Position numbers and translations under genes: made by a program | Shown here: positions 47,201-59,263 of the stretch, in pieces | Layout of the letters: every line of letters begins with the position of its first letter | How positions within the stretch are numbered: the stretch's first letter is position 1 | The notes under the pieces: model-generated | What the model was told of the DNA's origin: nothing | Database searches by the model: none | What the model saw: the letters and a program-made list of their open reading frames with translations, nothing else | Origin: Morinoia aosen | Taxonomy: Eukaryota; Arthropoda; Malacostraca; Amphipoda; Talitridae | Assembly (NCBI GenBank): GCA_030386875.1 | Contig: CM059564.1 | Span: forward strand, 47,698,075 to 47,762,074 | Direction of reading: 5' to 3' | Length of the DNA stretch: 64,000 nucleotides

Positions 47201-50200
47201 GTTTTTTGATCACATAATATCCACATTTTTGGTCATGATTTAAAAAAAACAAGCGTGGTTATTTTTGGTCACAGAAAATATATTAATATCCATGTTATTT
47301 AAGGCATGATTTTTCTGTAAAAAAGACTGTATTTTTTTGTCACATAAATTATATTAATATCCATATTTTCTGGTCATGTTTTTGTAAAAATAACATGTTT
47401 TTAAAAAACAGCACTGTTTTTTGGTCACATCTCTATCAATGACCATAAGTAAAGATATATTATTACAATACACTATTTTGGAAGTTGAAAGTGATTCACA
47501 TGCATTGTAAGATAAATGAAATATCCAAACATGAAACCAGAGAAAATGAAAAATTTCATAAAACCATAGAAAACCATGAATTAAGAAGTATAATGTTTCA
47601 TATAATAATCTGACATGAAAACAAATAATGTAAAGTGGTTCTTTTCCTTACTTAGTTATTTTCAAACAAAATATTCAAAAAAACGAAAAAATCCACGTTT
47701 TTTAGCCATGATTTTTTGTAAAAAAAAATTAAAAAAAAACACGTTTTTTTAGTCACATCTATAGTCGCACATTGGAGCAAATATTAAGCTCACAATTTGA
47801 ATAGATCTTTCCATTTTAGTAAGTCCCTTCAGTTGCTGTCTGGTATGACAATTTTATTAATGAGACAACGATTATTCTAAAACATTCTTATAACACAAAT
47901 TTTTTACCTAATAGTAATTTTTCTCTACCAAAAACAATTCATCTCATTACTTAATGTGAAAATTAATTTCTCTTTTAGCCCGAAAGAAGGATCTAGTTCG
48001 GTCTCTGGATGCGCTTTTCAAAAGCTTCTCGAGGTGCTTCAGGATGACACCTGCGATGCAAACGAGGAAATAAACAACAATCTTTTGTTACACAAGGTGG
48101 CTGCCATTGGGAAAAATGATTACTCAAACATCAAAACTTATTTCATTGCCAGACTCCAGCCCGGCACTTTTTTGACAACGGACAAAAAAAATAAAACAGC
48201 TTTGCATATTTCAGTCGAGAATGACAATATTGAATTCTGTGAAATACTCATTGACGCGTTGAAAAAAATATCAGAGAAGACGGAAAAAACAAGTGAATCT
48301 TTAACGGACCAAACAAATAAAAACGACGTGGATGAGCAACTTGAAAACTTCATTAATCAAACATGTGAGGCAGATTTAATAACAGCTGTGCACCTTGCGT
48401 GTAAAATGGGAAATCAAGAAATTTTGGATCTCCTCCTGAAAAACGGAGGAAATCCTCTTGCGGTGACCAGCATCCAGGAAACCCCCCTGCACTTTGCTGT
48501 GCTAAGTGGCTCGGAGGAGTGTGTGCAGCTTTTGCTCAATGAAGTTTCTTCACGTACCGAAGATTCTCATGAAAATAAACTTATTCAATACCTGAACATG
48601 CAAACTGTTAACGGCATGACCGCGCTAATGTTTGCCGCCGAACAAGGTTCTCTCAACATTTGCCGCAAACTGCCAAAAACTGACCTGAATCTGGAGTCAA
48701 AGCAAGGAAAAACTGCTTTACATTATGCTGCTACGAAAGATATTCAAGTTGTCAAGTTATTCTTTCAAAAAAGCATGTATGATGAATCTGGGGAAAAGGA
48801 AAAGATTTCACTTCACGATGTGAACCTTCTTAAAACATATCTACTCTCTTCAATTGAAGGAGGGAGCAGCAAATGCTTTGCTCATTTTCTGGAGAAGGCT
48901 CCAGACACAAAGCTAACCTCCGAGCAAGTGAAGGACCTCGTCGATTTTTCAGTGAATTCCAGGTCACTGAAGTGCTTGAAGCAAATGATCGAGAGGCCTG
49001 AATTTCATGAATATCTACTAGAATTTCGTGATTCGGATGACAATAGTCTACTTCACCGGACAATTGAAACACAGAAATTCTCCGCCGCCAGAAAACTGCT
49101 TGAAGAAGTTTTACTCGACAAGCTAGTTCGAAATAAGGATGGTGACTCTGCACTACATGTCTTGGCTAGAGGGTCTGGAGAGCTGCTGAAAGATCATGAT
49201 GACCGGCAGTATGTCGTCGATGAACTGCTGTGGAACGCTCAAGAACTCGTCAAATCGACCAACAAGGACGGGATGACACCTCTCCATGTGGCAGCCTCTT
49301 TTAACAACACTAACTTCATTAAGCGTCTTCTTAATAAATACCCTGATGCTAAGTCATGTATTTTACAGCCAACGAAAGAAAATAAAACTGCAGTACACTA
49401 CGCAGTAGAAAAAGGGAACGACGAAAGTTTGGAAATGCTACTTGACAAAATTTCAACAGAGGATCTGGTACCTGAGAAAGATGTTACTCATCCGTTGCAC
49501 CTGGCTGCCAGTGCAGGACACATGAAGTGCTGCGAGCTGCTGCTGGCCCATAACACGGTGTGTAACGTCAGAATTCTTTTACTTAACAGATGTCTGTTTT
49601 AAATTCTCTTTTAGTGTTTGAAGAGGTTTAAGTTTAAGAGTAGGAGGAGATAAGGGTTTCTTATACATGGGTAGATTCAAAAATATACATTTTAATCGCC
49701 CGAATGTGTTGAGTTTGAATCAATATATCATTTGGAACTAGTTAATGAACATGGCTTGTGCTGTAATTCATTTTTCATCAGTTTCGTACTAATTTTATTC
49801 AAATAGAGGCTCCCTTTAAAACATATACGCTTTGAACCCAATGAATATATCATTTTAAATAATATCAAACTTCAATTTTTGGTAGAGCTTCTCTGGGAAG
49901 GAGGGAGAGCTTTGGAGGCTCATAACAAGTTTGTTGCTTTCAACGTAAATGTTGTTGACATTAAAATTCGGTGAAACGTGATTGTATTAACTAAACTGTT
50001 TGTGATGATTTACAGGTAAACAGACATGGAGAAGAGGGACTGTTCTCAAAGGACTCAAATGGCAGGTATCCAGTGGACGAGGCGTACGATCTCGAAATTA
50101 CTGACATCTTCCGCTTTTTATTAAGCAAAATGCAGCACAAAGCCAGGCGAGAAGTTGACAACGATAAGTTCCCGGTTCGTTTGCATGGTTACTTCAAAGA

Positions 50201-51777
50201 ATGCCTCGATGGTTCTTCTAAAAGAAAAGGGTGAGAAAAGAGTGGGTTTGATACAAGTCAACACAGTTCCCTAATTTATTAGACTGCCATACCTGCGCGA
50301 GCTAAGGAATTAGAGAGATAAAAACATTGTGAATGAAAGATCTTATGGCACGATTTCGCACTGCCTCTGTTAAGATTGCATTAAAAAGTATCTTTATAGT
50401 TACGTGCTAGAATGATTACATCAATTTTCATTTCTTCATGATGAATACCAAAAATGTTTATTGCAGTAATTAACTATTAAAAATTTCTATTGATTTTTTG
50501 TATTTATATTATGTGTGTATGCATGAAATTAATTTTTACGGACATATATGTTTGCCTTAAATTTCTATTTTTTAGTCTTCTCATCTTTTCCCTTTTTCAA
50601 TTACTCTTTCATTCGTTCATTCATTTGTCAATTTATTCATTTACTCATTTTTTAATTTATGTTCATTCGTTTATTCTTTCGTACACATATTTATTTTATA
50701 AACGTATTACTCCCTTTTGCAAATATATTCTCACAGCATATTTCCATAACTCTGAAAAATTAAAACCTATCGGGGTATTTTCCGAAATACTTCATGTTTT
50801 TGCTGATTGCGATAAGTTGCAAAAAGATAAAGTACTTTTCCAACCCTTCATGTCTACTTGTGTTATTTGGACACATATTCAGGAAACTTTCCCCTCTACA
50901 AGACGAAGAAAAATCGAATTTCAACGAGGCGACGCTCGAAGCAATAATAGAAAGCTCCTGGTGCGAGGTGGTCCTGAACGGCCGCTTCTGTCCCGCTGTT
51001 CGCAAGCAGGTTGAAACACTCGACTATCAACAAGACGAGCTTCGTAAGGGTGCGGTTCCCTGCAACTCGCTGACGCTCCTCATCAGGAACTTCCCTGACT
51101 TGGCCTGCCGGGCGTTGGACAGACACATACGGTCCGCCGGCACTTATGTGTATCACAACTTCATACCTTTTGAGAACATCTATTACCGCATTGAAGGTCA
51201 GTAACGTTTTCCCTTCTTGTTATTTTGTATTTCCGTGTAACTTGTGATTTCTTCTATTGATAAAATAGTAACCGGTATTGACCGCAAGTGGAAAGTTATA
51301 CGCACAAATATTTCAACCCTAGCGCCTGTGGTTCACTTATAAATCACAACCAACTCAACAATGTGCATTTTTGTTCTCTCATTTTAGTTCAAGTAATATG
51401 TCAATTCAAGTTATCTTAATGATTTCAAAAATATACTGACTTCACATCATAAATTAGCGCCCGACTTTACCATGCTGCTACCTTCAGTGTTTTGTCCCTT
51501 CAAGCCACACACAGCACTGAAAAAATTGTTCTGCTTTAATCAGTCACACTGGCTCGTGTCAATTATACTAAGCTGAGCGTAGTGCACCCTAATTGAATAC
51601 TAAACTTTCAAAGGTCAAAATAATAGTTAACAATTTATCCATACCAGTAATAAAATAATTTTAGCCTTTGTTGGATCGATGTAGAACAAACACGATTTCG
51701 CCACCCATGCTGTACCATGAAAAATGAGTGCCACAATGTTTTAGAAGCTGCTGACAAAACCAAAAAATATATTCATA

Positions 51778-51864
<87 letters not shown>

Positions 51865-54800
51865 AATAATACATCAGCATTCAAACGGTTTTATACATCT
51901 GAACGGGTCAGTAGTTTGCTCGAATCTCAAATTGATGAGGAACTTAGAAACAATAAAAATTCTAAGGAACTTAATTGAATTTAATAGGAAAACGCTTCGA
52001 AGTCCTGCTCCATCATCAGTTCAAAATGGTACAAATCATTACGTCTGAGAGAAAATATACAACACAAAATGTTCAAAGAAGTCATTAAAAAATATCAAGC
52101 AAACGAAAATAGGTCAAAGAATAATAAAATTGAGAAGACTGCTATACAGTTACTATTAATTTTTGAACTGATGATGGAGCGAGACTCTAAAACGTTTTTC
52201 CTAATATATTTGATTAATATCCTTGTTTAAGTTACCGTTTTATCGTTTTTAAGTTCCTCATCAAACGGTTTTGTATCAGATCTAGAGCGAGTGCAAATAT
52301 TTCTCTGCTCATTCCTTTCCTACTTTTAAATTGTAAAGTTCAATTTCACACAGTAACCAAAAAAATGAAGAACAGCAGGACTTCATGGTTTTTGAGCACC
52401 GAAGACTGGAAAAATGGAAGTTTTATTCGCTAAGCTTTCTGCTTACTGAAATCGAGCCTCTATGAAGACAAATACATTGCCAAGTGAATTCTTTTTATGC
52501 CTCTCTAGTTCTTAAGCTACATCAAGTTTTCCTGTGACTTTCTTTCAACTCATTGAAACAGAGTCTAGCCCTTCAATATAATAATGATAACATTATTACT
52601 TTCAATATGAATAATGTAAAATAAATGATCGTTCAACCAGTTTGTGTGGGTGCGTAATATGAAGAATTTTTAAAATCCTCCCATAGAACATTTCGCTTTA
52701 TTTTTTTCCCTTATGTGTGCTAAATCTCATTCCTCTCCATCAATAATGAAACGTTCTCACTCGGTAGCATTTTGTTTCACTCACGCAGGAAATAGGCTGG
52801 AGTCCCCGTTCAATGATGAATTATCGAATGAAGAACTTGAAGAACTTGAAGAAAATGAAGTTGAAGAACATGATCCTAAGATGAGGTCACTGAGAGGAAA
52901 TAGCGATGGCAGCGATGTCCTCTCTAGGACCCCCACACCTGAAAGTCCGACGACAACGAGCCCTAAAGAAAAAAAGCGACGAACCAAAAATAATAACCCT
53001 GATTTGCGGCCAGATTCTAAAGAGTTTCAGGTAGAATCTTGGTTCAAAGATCATCCTTTGAATGAAGCTCTAAAATGTTGGAGTACTGGAGTGTTGAACC
53101 ACAGACTGACCAAGTGAGTAGATATAAAACTAATATTCTAAAAATATGAAGCATTTTCAATCCGACTGTTAGATTTCAATTTATTCACTGGAATAGTCAA
53201 TCGCTAGCTTATACAACACAAATAAAACTTTGACTTTTTTAAACCGTTATTACAGAAAAAATTGGGGTTATGCTTTCAATTTTAGGTTCGTTAATTAAAA
53301 TAAAAGATTTTAGAACTATGTCAAACTACTAGAGGATGAGTGTCTACAATTTAATCCTTGTTCAACAGATCGTGGGTCATGAGAAACGGTTGCACTGTTA
53401 TGCTGTTCATGTGTTTGTTCTTCTCGGACCTTTTCACCGCCGGTCTTGCCCTCATTCTGCAGGCAGAGTTCTGGTATGTCGAGTTAATTTAAATCTGACC
53501 ATCATTCATTCATACCTGTAACACTTCATTAGAGTTCTTGTTTTGTTAGTATTTTACCTCATTTGATGTGGCAAGCTCCGTAGCTAGTTTATTTCGTTAA
53601 TAAAATAATAAATATTTATATGCAGATGAGTGGGATTTGAAACACTCATCTTAATTGCATGCGATTGGAAGGCAGTCTTCATTAGTACTTCAAATATGCG
53701 ATCACGCAAGACAATCTCCCACCCGTCGCATTTAGTGTAGATAACTAAGCAATATCTTGTTCCATTGAACTTAATGCTTTATCCGGTTATGAACGACTAA
53801 AATCGAATTCATCTAATTCGTCTTCTTAAGAAGACAACGAGTTAACTCATCCTAAACACAACGTATCTGAAACAGTCACAGACAGGTCTATACACCGATT
53901 TAAGCCCTTCTCAGCATCAAGATCAGCACTAAACATGCCATAAAAAAATACATATTTCGTCCGAAAATGAAACGTTTCCTTTATTAAAAATTCACCACCA
54001 AAGTAGGCAAAGCCGACAGTACAAGGGTGCGACTGTATTCAACCTATTTGAACAATCGGGATCACTATAAAGCGCAGAATTAATGTAGAAGATCGGTAAT
54101 TTATTTGAACAGTAGACTTTCAAGACGCCAGGTAGAAAATTCTTTAAAACTTACAGCTCATTTCACAAAAACACTGATAGTCAGTGAACAACTGTGGCCT
54201 CAAAGTGATCAAACGTAACAGTTACCAGTTACATAAATAAAAATACTCTCACAAATGATTGTTATTCAAAATTCAACGTTGGCATGAATACCTGGTATCG
54301 TTATTCTAATTGCGTCATGATTTCATACAGATAATTACAGGGCATTATTTCATGACCTACTAAATATCAATTTTCGTACAGTACGAACCTAGATGCACGA
54401 TGATCTTTCGTAGAACCTTAAATGAGTACGTGAGTGTGCATGCGTTCTTCTGCTCTTCATAAACATATTTTATTTTTTTGAAGATGAAGCTGGACTCCGA
54501 AACGGTTTCTAAGTAAATTTGATGAAATTTTGTTGGAATTTCCTTTGATTCCAAATTTTTAATAATGTCACAATTCAAACAAACCTCTGATTATTTCAGA
54601 TCTTCCCTTCTTTCGGTACTGCTGCACGGGAGGGTGAAACTTAGCTGACGGCTAGAGGCCATAACCTAATTTTGTACTACTCTGACTCAGGAACACATAC
54701 CGTCTCCAAAAGAAGTTCAGTGGGGCAACGAGGGATCAAATAAATGAAGTATACAGCAGTGACTTCCAACACAACAGCACCCAGCAGGCCATGGCTTCTG

Positions 54801-57800
54801 ACGTCCGCGTCATTTCTGAATCCGACAAGCATTGTGCGACTTGGGGCAGCAGTGAGTGCTTTGAAAAAGCGGTGTAGACAGGGTTCAAAGAAACTTGGAT
54901 TGTTTAAACAAACAGTACACTTTTTGGGGGTGCATTTATTCGATTTTATTAGGTTTCACTGTTTTTTATAAGGTTGTATTTTTTTGCGTAAGAGATTTCT
55001 AAAATCTTCTCATAAGTAATTTTTTTAATGCATACAACAATGATTCGTGTGTGCGGTGGGAACATAACTTAAGCTACTCCAGTCAAGTCCAATCAAAAGC
55101 AGTAGCTACCAACCTAACAGGAGTATGATCTGAAAACTTATACATTTCTGATTTTCAGGCTATCTCAGTCTAGCTGTCAATGTCGTCAGTGTAACATGAT
55201 ACTGCGGGCTTGGCTTCTGCATCAGCTTTTAGGTCTGCTATTTTCATATCCACAATGTAAGATAGCAGGGTGTGCACCTACCCTATCGTGTTAGGCGTAT
55301 TGGCTTCGTGTCTGCAAGAGGTGATGACGCTTGGATTGAAAGGCAGTAAGTTGTATTCCACAGTTCATAAGTGCGTGTGAGTGCGAGTGTTAGCTGATCA
55401 GTTTCTTCTTCGGGTCTTTAAAATTCCTATTACTAACTAATTATAATTAAGTAACTCATTGGATCTGTATTTTATGTACTTTGACTATCAAAGTTTTATG
55501 GCCAAAGACCTGCATCTAAATAACCCGTAATTGATGTGTTCCGTTGCCTAGATCATATACTGTTCGTGATTAATTAATACACTAGCAATGGCATTAGGTT
55601 GTAGCAAGGGGCGCAATAAAGTCATGTAACTGTAGCACGTATAAGGAGACACAACTAAAGTTAGTTGGGAATTTTTTGGTAACAGTATAAGCAACAAGAT
55701 AGAGTGCGAAATAGTTTAGAAAAATGTAGAGAAAAAGGCGGAACTAACTGCAAAGCAGGAAAAACGCAAAATGCAAAACAGCGAGCTTAAGCCCAGTTAT
55801 CCAAGCGACTCAGCAATGCCCGATGTTATTGACAACAGGTAACCCCTAATTTCCGTTTCTTCTGCATTAGTACCAGCGAACTCAATTGCACCACCACCAG
55901 TAAAATGGAGTAGGACTTTTGTGTTCTTTTGCACTTCTCAAGAAGACGCAGAAAAATAGATGTTCAACTGGAAAAAAAAATTTAGTATAAATAATCAATT
56001 GAATGTAACAGAAAATAAAAAATTTCAAAAGTTTTGTTCCGTGATACGACCTGGACAAATACCACCAAACCATAACCGCCAGTTGGCATTGTCTCCGGCA
56101 ATGTTTGGTATAAATTTGATGGAGGGAAAGCTCAAGTGCCCCTTAAAATATTCAAACATTTGAGGCCAAATGTCGATCTCTAAAATGATGCAATTAAGAC
56201 CTACGAGTGTTAGCAGAGACTTCCGCATGATTGTACAAATACAAACACAAATATGGTACAAGTTGTGTTGTACGACCCATACTAAGTAATGAAGGTTCAA
56301 ATTAGATTAAATATATCAAGTTCGAAAATGGAGCCAATAAAAAAAATAAACCCAGCATGGTGCATTTATTATAGTTTTGTACACCCATATGTAACTGTAA
56401 ATTAAAAAAAAACTACTACTCGTGTTTTATTTAATTGGATTTTAGTGTTTTTTGATAGGATTTTTTAACGCCAGCCTTGGGTCTACTGGGTCGACCAATA
56501 TAGTGATGGGTTGTAGCTCTATTTTTGTCTATTTTAAGTGTTGTGGTTTTGTAGTTTGTGTTGAAACATACAAGCGAATGCCGTTACTGGACTTACTGAA
56601 TTTGAATTATCCATGTTTTGAAGATTTCGAAAAAAAATGGGACATCTTCAAATTCAAAATGAGAATTTTTAATCAATGGTACAATTTGTTTCGTTAACAT
56701 CTCCTGAAAAAGGGCTTCTAAGCTAAAATTCTTCGTGCTATTCTTCATTTATGGTCATTCCAGACAACAGTTCTGATCACGAACCTGTGGAAGAAGGAAC
56801 GGCTGCCTGGAACCGATCTTTGTGCGCGATATTCCACCTCGAAAAGGAATCATCTCTCGTCATCAGCTCAGAAATAGCCGTTGCAGCACTGATCTTATTG
56901 CACGTTCTGGCTGAGGTTTTCTTGACTCGTGTGAGTACATCGCGCCAACATGATCTGTAGGTTTGCATGCTAGATACGGAAGTTTAATTTTATTTCATTG
57001 CGTCGGCGCTTAATTGTGTTTTCTGCTTCAGAGTTAGCAGTTCTCAGTTAGAACATAATTACTCCGTACTACTCTATTTGGTGTAACTTTAGAGATGTAG
57101 GCTACGCAGAACCAAGATTTGGACTTCAAAAGTTCAATAGAACAATTTACTCGCTATCCTTGTGTAAGGCTGTATATATTTTTGACAGTCTTGCTGGAAG
57201 GCAGACCTTTTTTATATAGAATGAGAAATAGGTGTCTTGAGGAAAAGGAAATTCCTTTTCCCTTTGAAATTCATGCAATATTATAAGACTCACACAGCGA
57301 CTACACTCTCCTAGTCAAGAAAATATAGCAGCCTCACTTGTATAGATATAGCAACTTGTTTCATTCGAATGAAACAAGTTTTGAAATTAAATTTTTGTTC
57401 ATTAGGGCAAAACGTTTTATGGATTACTGATACACCACAGAGGTAATTAACCTTATATGATCCTCACAATTCTTCTCTGCACCTCAAAGTTTGAATACTG
57501 TTGAAACATACCAAGTGTTTGTTGCAAAAATAACGGATGGTGTAAAAAAGAAATAGGAAAAAAGAATGAAAAATAGAAAGAAAACAAAAATAAAGGAAGA
57601 GTAGAGGTATCGAGCCATGATTTATCACACACAATATATTAAAAAACACTTTTAAATGTATTGACGCAATATATTTCGAGATAATTTGAGAATATTGGAT
57701 ACCAACCATCATTTCTGGCCTAATTTTATGAAACCATCATAATGTCGCTGTTCATTTTCGCCAGTTTTTTACTCTATCCCCTTCCAACTGAATAGTTCAA

Positions 57801-59263
57801 CTTGAGAGATATTTTTAACCATAAATTCTTTCCAGGGTTTTCCCTCACGTTGGGAAATTCATCGAGTGAGCAGAACCATTCGCATTTGTGCCATGACAGT
57901 TTTTCTTGTCGGGTTGAATGCGTGCGACTTTGCATTGGGCACCAGGCAGGTAAGTCGCACTAGCGAATAAAACAGATTGTGACTCTTGAAAATTTCGAAA
58001 ACATAACCTTGCAATTTAATTCATCCGACCTCCGTTACATGCTTGATGGGTTTTCATTTTTTTCATCGAAAGTTTAATGCTGCAGACCTTCACTACACGC
58101 TTGTTGGATTCTTATTTTCAATCAATTGTAAGTTTATATACAATAACAATATGACTTCACAACTATGTAATTTTTGCAAAGGAAACTTAGTTAATTTGAA
58201 TCATTGTGACTGGCGGCAACGAAAACGGTCCCAAATTTTAAAATCACAAATAGTCTGTGATAGCCCTCCTTCTGAAGTAAATTATTAAATGAACAAAACA
58301 AAGAAACTCTGCACCAAATTCAACATAAGTTCTCATTTAACTTTAATCATTCCGCTATTAAACTCGTCCTGGTACGTTGTACTACTGAACGGATATGACA
58401 AAATCGCGTCTAAAATATTGAGATGATTCCCTCCAGGCTTCTCTAGTAGAATCAAATATTGCGAAAGAAGGCCGAATGCTTGAAGTCTATTTCCTATTTT
58501 CGAATTGTGAATTGTTTACCGGCTGCACTACTTTAACGTTCACTGTGAAAATATTTATTATTGCATTTGTCCTACTCCTGACTTTAAATAAAAATTTACA
58601 CAATTAAAATTCCCTTCCTTTCTCGACTATGAACCATGCACATTTCACTTTTTATAACAGTTCATTTTAGCAATGCATTTTTATTTTATTTTACAGTCAT
58701 TCGTGTGGCAGATGGGTGTCGTGGCCGCATTGATGACGTACATGCACTTAGTGATCACCCTCAATGAAAATCCAGGTTATGGTGGCTTTCTGCCGGTCAC
58801 TCCCAAGCTTGGGGAGCTTTATTGTACGGCTATCGGTCCTTTTTGTATCATTTTGTTGGGGTTCACATTTGCCTTCGCTTTTCTCTTTGAAAACTTGTCC
58901 TTCAGCACAGCGCATTCTGCGATCGTCAAGACACTAACCATGGCATTTGGTGAACTGGATTACGACTCCACGTTCAGCAATGAGGAAACACCAGTGCGTT
59001 TTCCTATACTAGCGAGCATCATATTCGTGATGTACATAATCATCGTGGGCGGTGTGCTGTGGAGATTAGTCAACAGATCGGAGAATATATTCTTGAAGGA
59101 ACTAAATAAAAACGATGAGACAAGGAGGGCCGCTACTTTCCTTCAGATGCTCCTGCTCATTGAGAAACACATACCGAGCTTACGTCGCAAACAAGCTCGT
59201 TCTTACGTCAGACTCACTGTCCAGCAGAAACGACATTTTTCAAAGAACAAAAAAGAGAATTAA
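44156..59263 (+). CDS. Gene 3: divergent TRPA-like ankyrin-repeat channel, 10 exons
   Basis: Join of 44156-44217, 47979-49557, 50016-50230, 50883-51196, 52789-53113, 53369-53473, 54691-54851, 56764-56930, 57836-57949 and 58697-59263. This gives 1202 codons with no internal stop and the same intron phases as gene 1. Ankyrin array, pre-S1 motif (HPLNEALK) and six membrane segments are all present. Differences from genes 1 and 2: an acidic linker in exon 5, pore motif GELDYDSTF in place of GDLGY-DTF, S6 ending in VGGVLWRLVNRSE rather than GGL-LNFI-G, and a short basic C-tail without a coiled coil. It could be a channel with altered permeation or a regulatory subunit. Introns 2, 3, 5, 6, 7 and 9 hold nothing I recognise. 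Confidence 0.87.
45650..47440. repeat. AT-rich satellite in two orientations in gene 3 intron 1
   Basis: A unit of about 60-100 bp containing TGACCAAAAAACATG and GGATATTAATAT repeats irregularly. Copies before about 46860 read in one orientation and copies from about 46900 to 47430 read as GGTCACATAAAATATATTAA, the opposite one. Weaker relatives occur near 44400-44540 and 47690-47760. Confidence 0.75.
45946..46553. mobile_element. Fold-back pair inside gene 3 intron 1
   Basis: Left arm about 45946-46170 and right arm about 46339-46553 are inverted copies, roughly 80-85% identical by eye, with a loop near 170 bp. Shared stretches include GAATGACATTCTGC, GCGCGCTTGAGCT and CCCTGCGGAGCC. No coding capacity is evident; it is probably a nonautonomous fold-back transposon. 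Confidence 0.65.
47979..49557 (+). CDS. Gene 3 exon 2: ankyrin-repeat domain
   Basis: The exon starts after TTCTCTTTTAG and ends before GTGTGTAACG in phase 0 (1579 nt). Ankyrin motifs include TALHISVEN, TAVHLACKMG, TPLHFAVLSG, TALMFAAEQG, TALHYAATKD, SLLHRTIET, SALHVLARG, TPLHVAASFN, TAVHYAVEKG and HPLHLAASAG. The order matches gene 1 exon 2. Confidence 0.9.
50016..50230 (+). CDS. Gene 3 exon 3: last ankyrin repeat
   Basis: The 215-nt exon lies between TGATTTACAG and GTGAGA, phase 2. It encodes NGRYPVDEAYDLEITDIFRF, LLSKM and FPVRLHGYFKECL, matching exon 3 of genes 1 and 2. Confidence 0.87.
50883..51196 (+). CDS. Gene 3 exon 4: linker
   Basis: The 314-nt exon lies between ACATATTCAG and GTCAGT, phase 1. 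It encodes EATLEAIIESSWCEVVLNGR, PCNSLTLLIRNFPDLACRAL and DRHIRSAG...FIPFENIYYRIEG, matching the IESSWC...LDKH...TPFEYIYY pattern of gene 1. Confidence 0.88.
51784..51861. repeat. (TA)n microsatellite in gene 3 intron 4
   Basis: An uninterrupted TA dinucleotide run of about 78 bp. Confidence 0.97.
51933..52267. repeat. Inverted pair in gene 3 intron 4
   Basis: Arms at about 51933-52027 and 52155-52267 are inverted copies sharing GATGAGGAACTTA and CTCCATCATCAGTTCAAAA. They are imperfect, so this is probably an old fold-back element. Confidence 0.6.
52789..53113 (+). CDS. Gene 3 exon 5: acidic linker and pre-S1 segment
   Basis: The 325-nt exon lies between CTCACGCAG and GTGAGT, phase 2. It encodes an acidic stretch (SNEELEELEENEVEEHD), a Ser/Thr/Pro-rich part, a basic KEKKRR patch, and SWFKDHPLNEALKCWSTGVL. 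The pre-S1 motif is shared but the linker is unlike those of genes 1 and 2. Confidence 0.87.
53369..53473 (+). CDS. Gene 3 exon 6: S1 membrane segment
   Basis: The 105-nt exon lies between GTTCAACAG and GTATGT, phase 2. It encodes SWVMRNGCTVMLFMCLFFSD and LFTAGLALILQAEFW. The DLFTAG motif is shared with gene 2. Confidence 0.85.
54691..54851 (+). CDS. Gene 3 exon 7: S1-S2 extracellular loop
   Basis: The 161-nt exon lies between CTGACTCAG and GTGAGTG, phase 1, the same length as in gene 2. It encodes NTYRLQKKFSGATRDQINEV, HNSTQQAM (a possible glycosylation site) and KHCATWGS. Confidence 0.87.
56764..56930 (+). CDS. Gene 3 exon 8: loop end and S2
   Basis: The 167-nt exon lies between GTCATTCCAG and GTGAGT, phase 0, the same length as gene 1. 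It encodes DHEPVEEGTAAWNRSLCAIF and S2 (ISSEIAVAALILLHVLAEVF). It shows the intact AAWNRS frame that gene 2 has lost. Confidence 0.88.
57353..57380. repeat. Perfect 28-bp palindrome in gene 3 intron 8
   Basis: The half-site AACTTGTTTCATTC is followed directly by its exact reverse complement, centred on TTCGAA. Confidence 0.95.
57836..57949 (+). CDS. Gene 3 exon 9: S3
   Basis: The 114-nt phase 0-0 exon lies between TTCTTTCCAG and GTAAGT. It encodes GFPSRWEIHRVSRTIRICAM then TVFLVGLNACDFALGTRQ, one codon shorter than in genes 1 and 2. Confidence 0.87.
58697..59263 (+). CDS. Gene 3 exon 10: S4-S6, altered pore and short C-tail
   Basis: The exon follows TTTTATTTTACAG and ends at TAA 59261-59263 (188 residues). 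S4 is followed by LNENPGYGGFLPVTP, S5, a pore with GELDYDSTF (Glu at residue 1100), and S6 (FPILASIIFVMYIIIVGGVL then WRLVNRSE). The tail retains LQMLLLIEKHIPSLRRKQAR, the counterpart of HLHIHLIIDECVPSWRRRYA in gene 1, then stops without the coiled coil. Confidence 0.9.
   Translation, partial: SFVWQMGVVAALMTYMHLVITLNENPGYGGFLPVTPKLGELYCTAIGPFCIILLGFTFAFAFLFENLSFSTAHSAIVKTLTMAFGELDYDSTFSNEETPVRFPILASIIFVMYIIIVGGVLWRLVNRSENIFLKELNKNDETRRAATFLQMLLLIEKHIPSLRRKQARSYVRLTVQQKRHFSKNKKEN

Noticed and set aside
56025-56300. 91-codon minus-strand frame in gene 3 intron 7
   Set aside because: It looks slightly protein-like, but no family or splice structure supports it.
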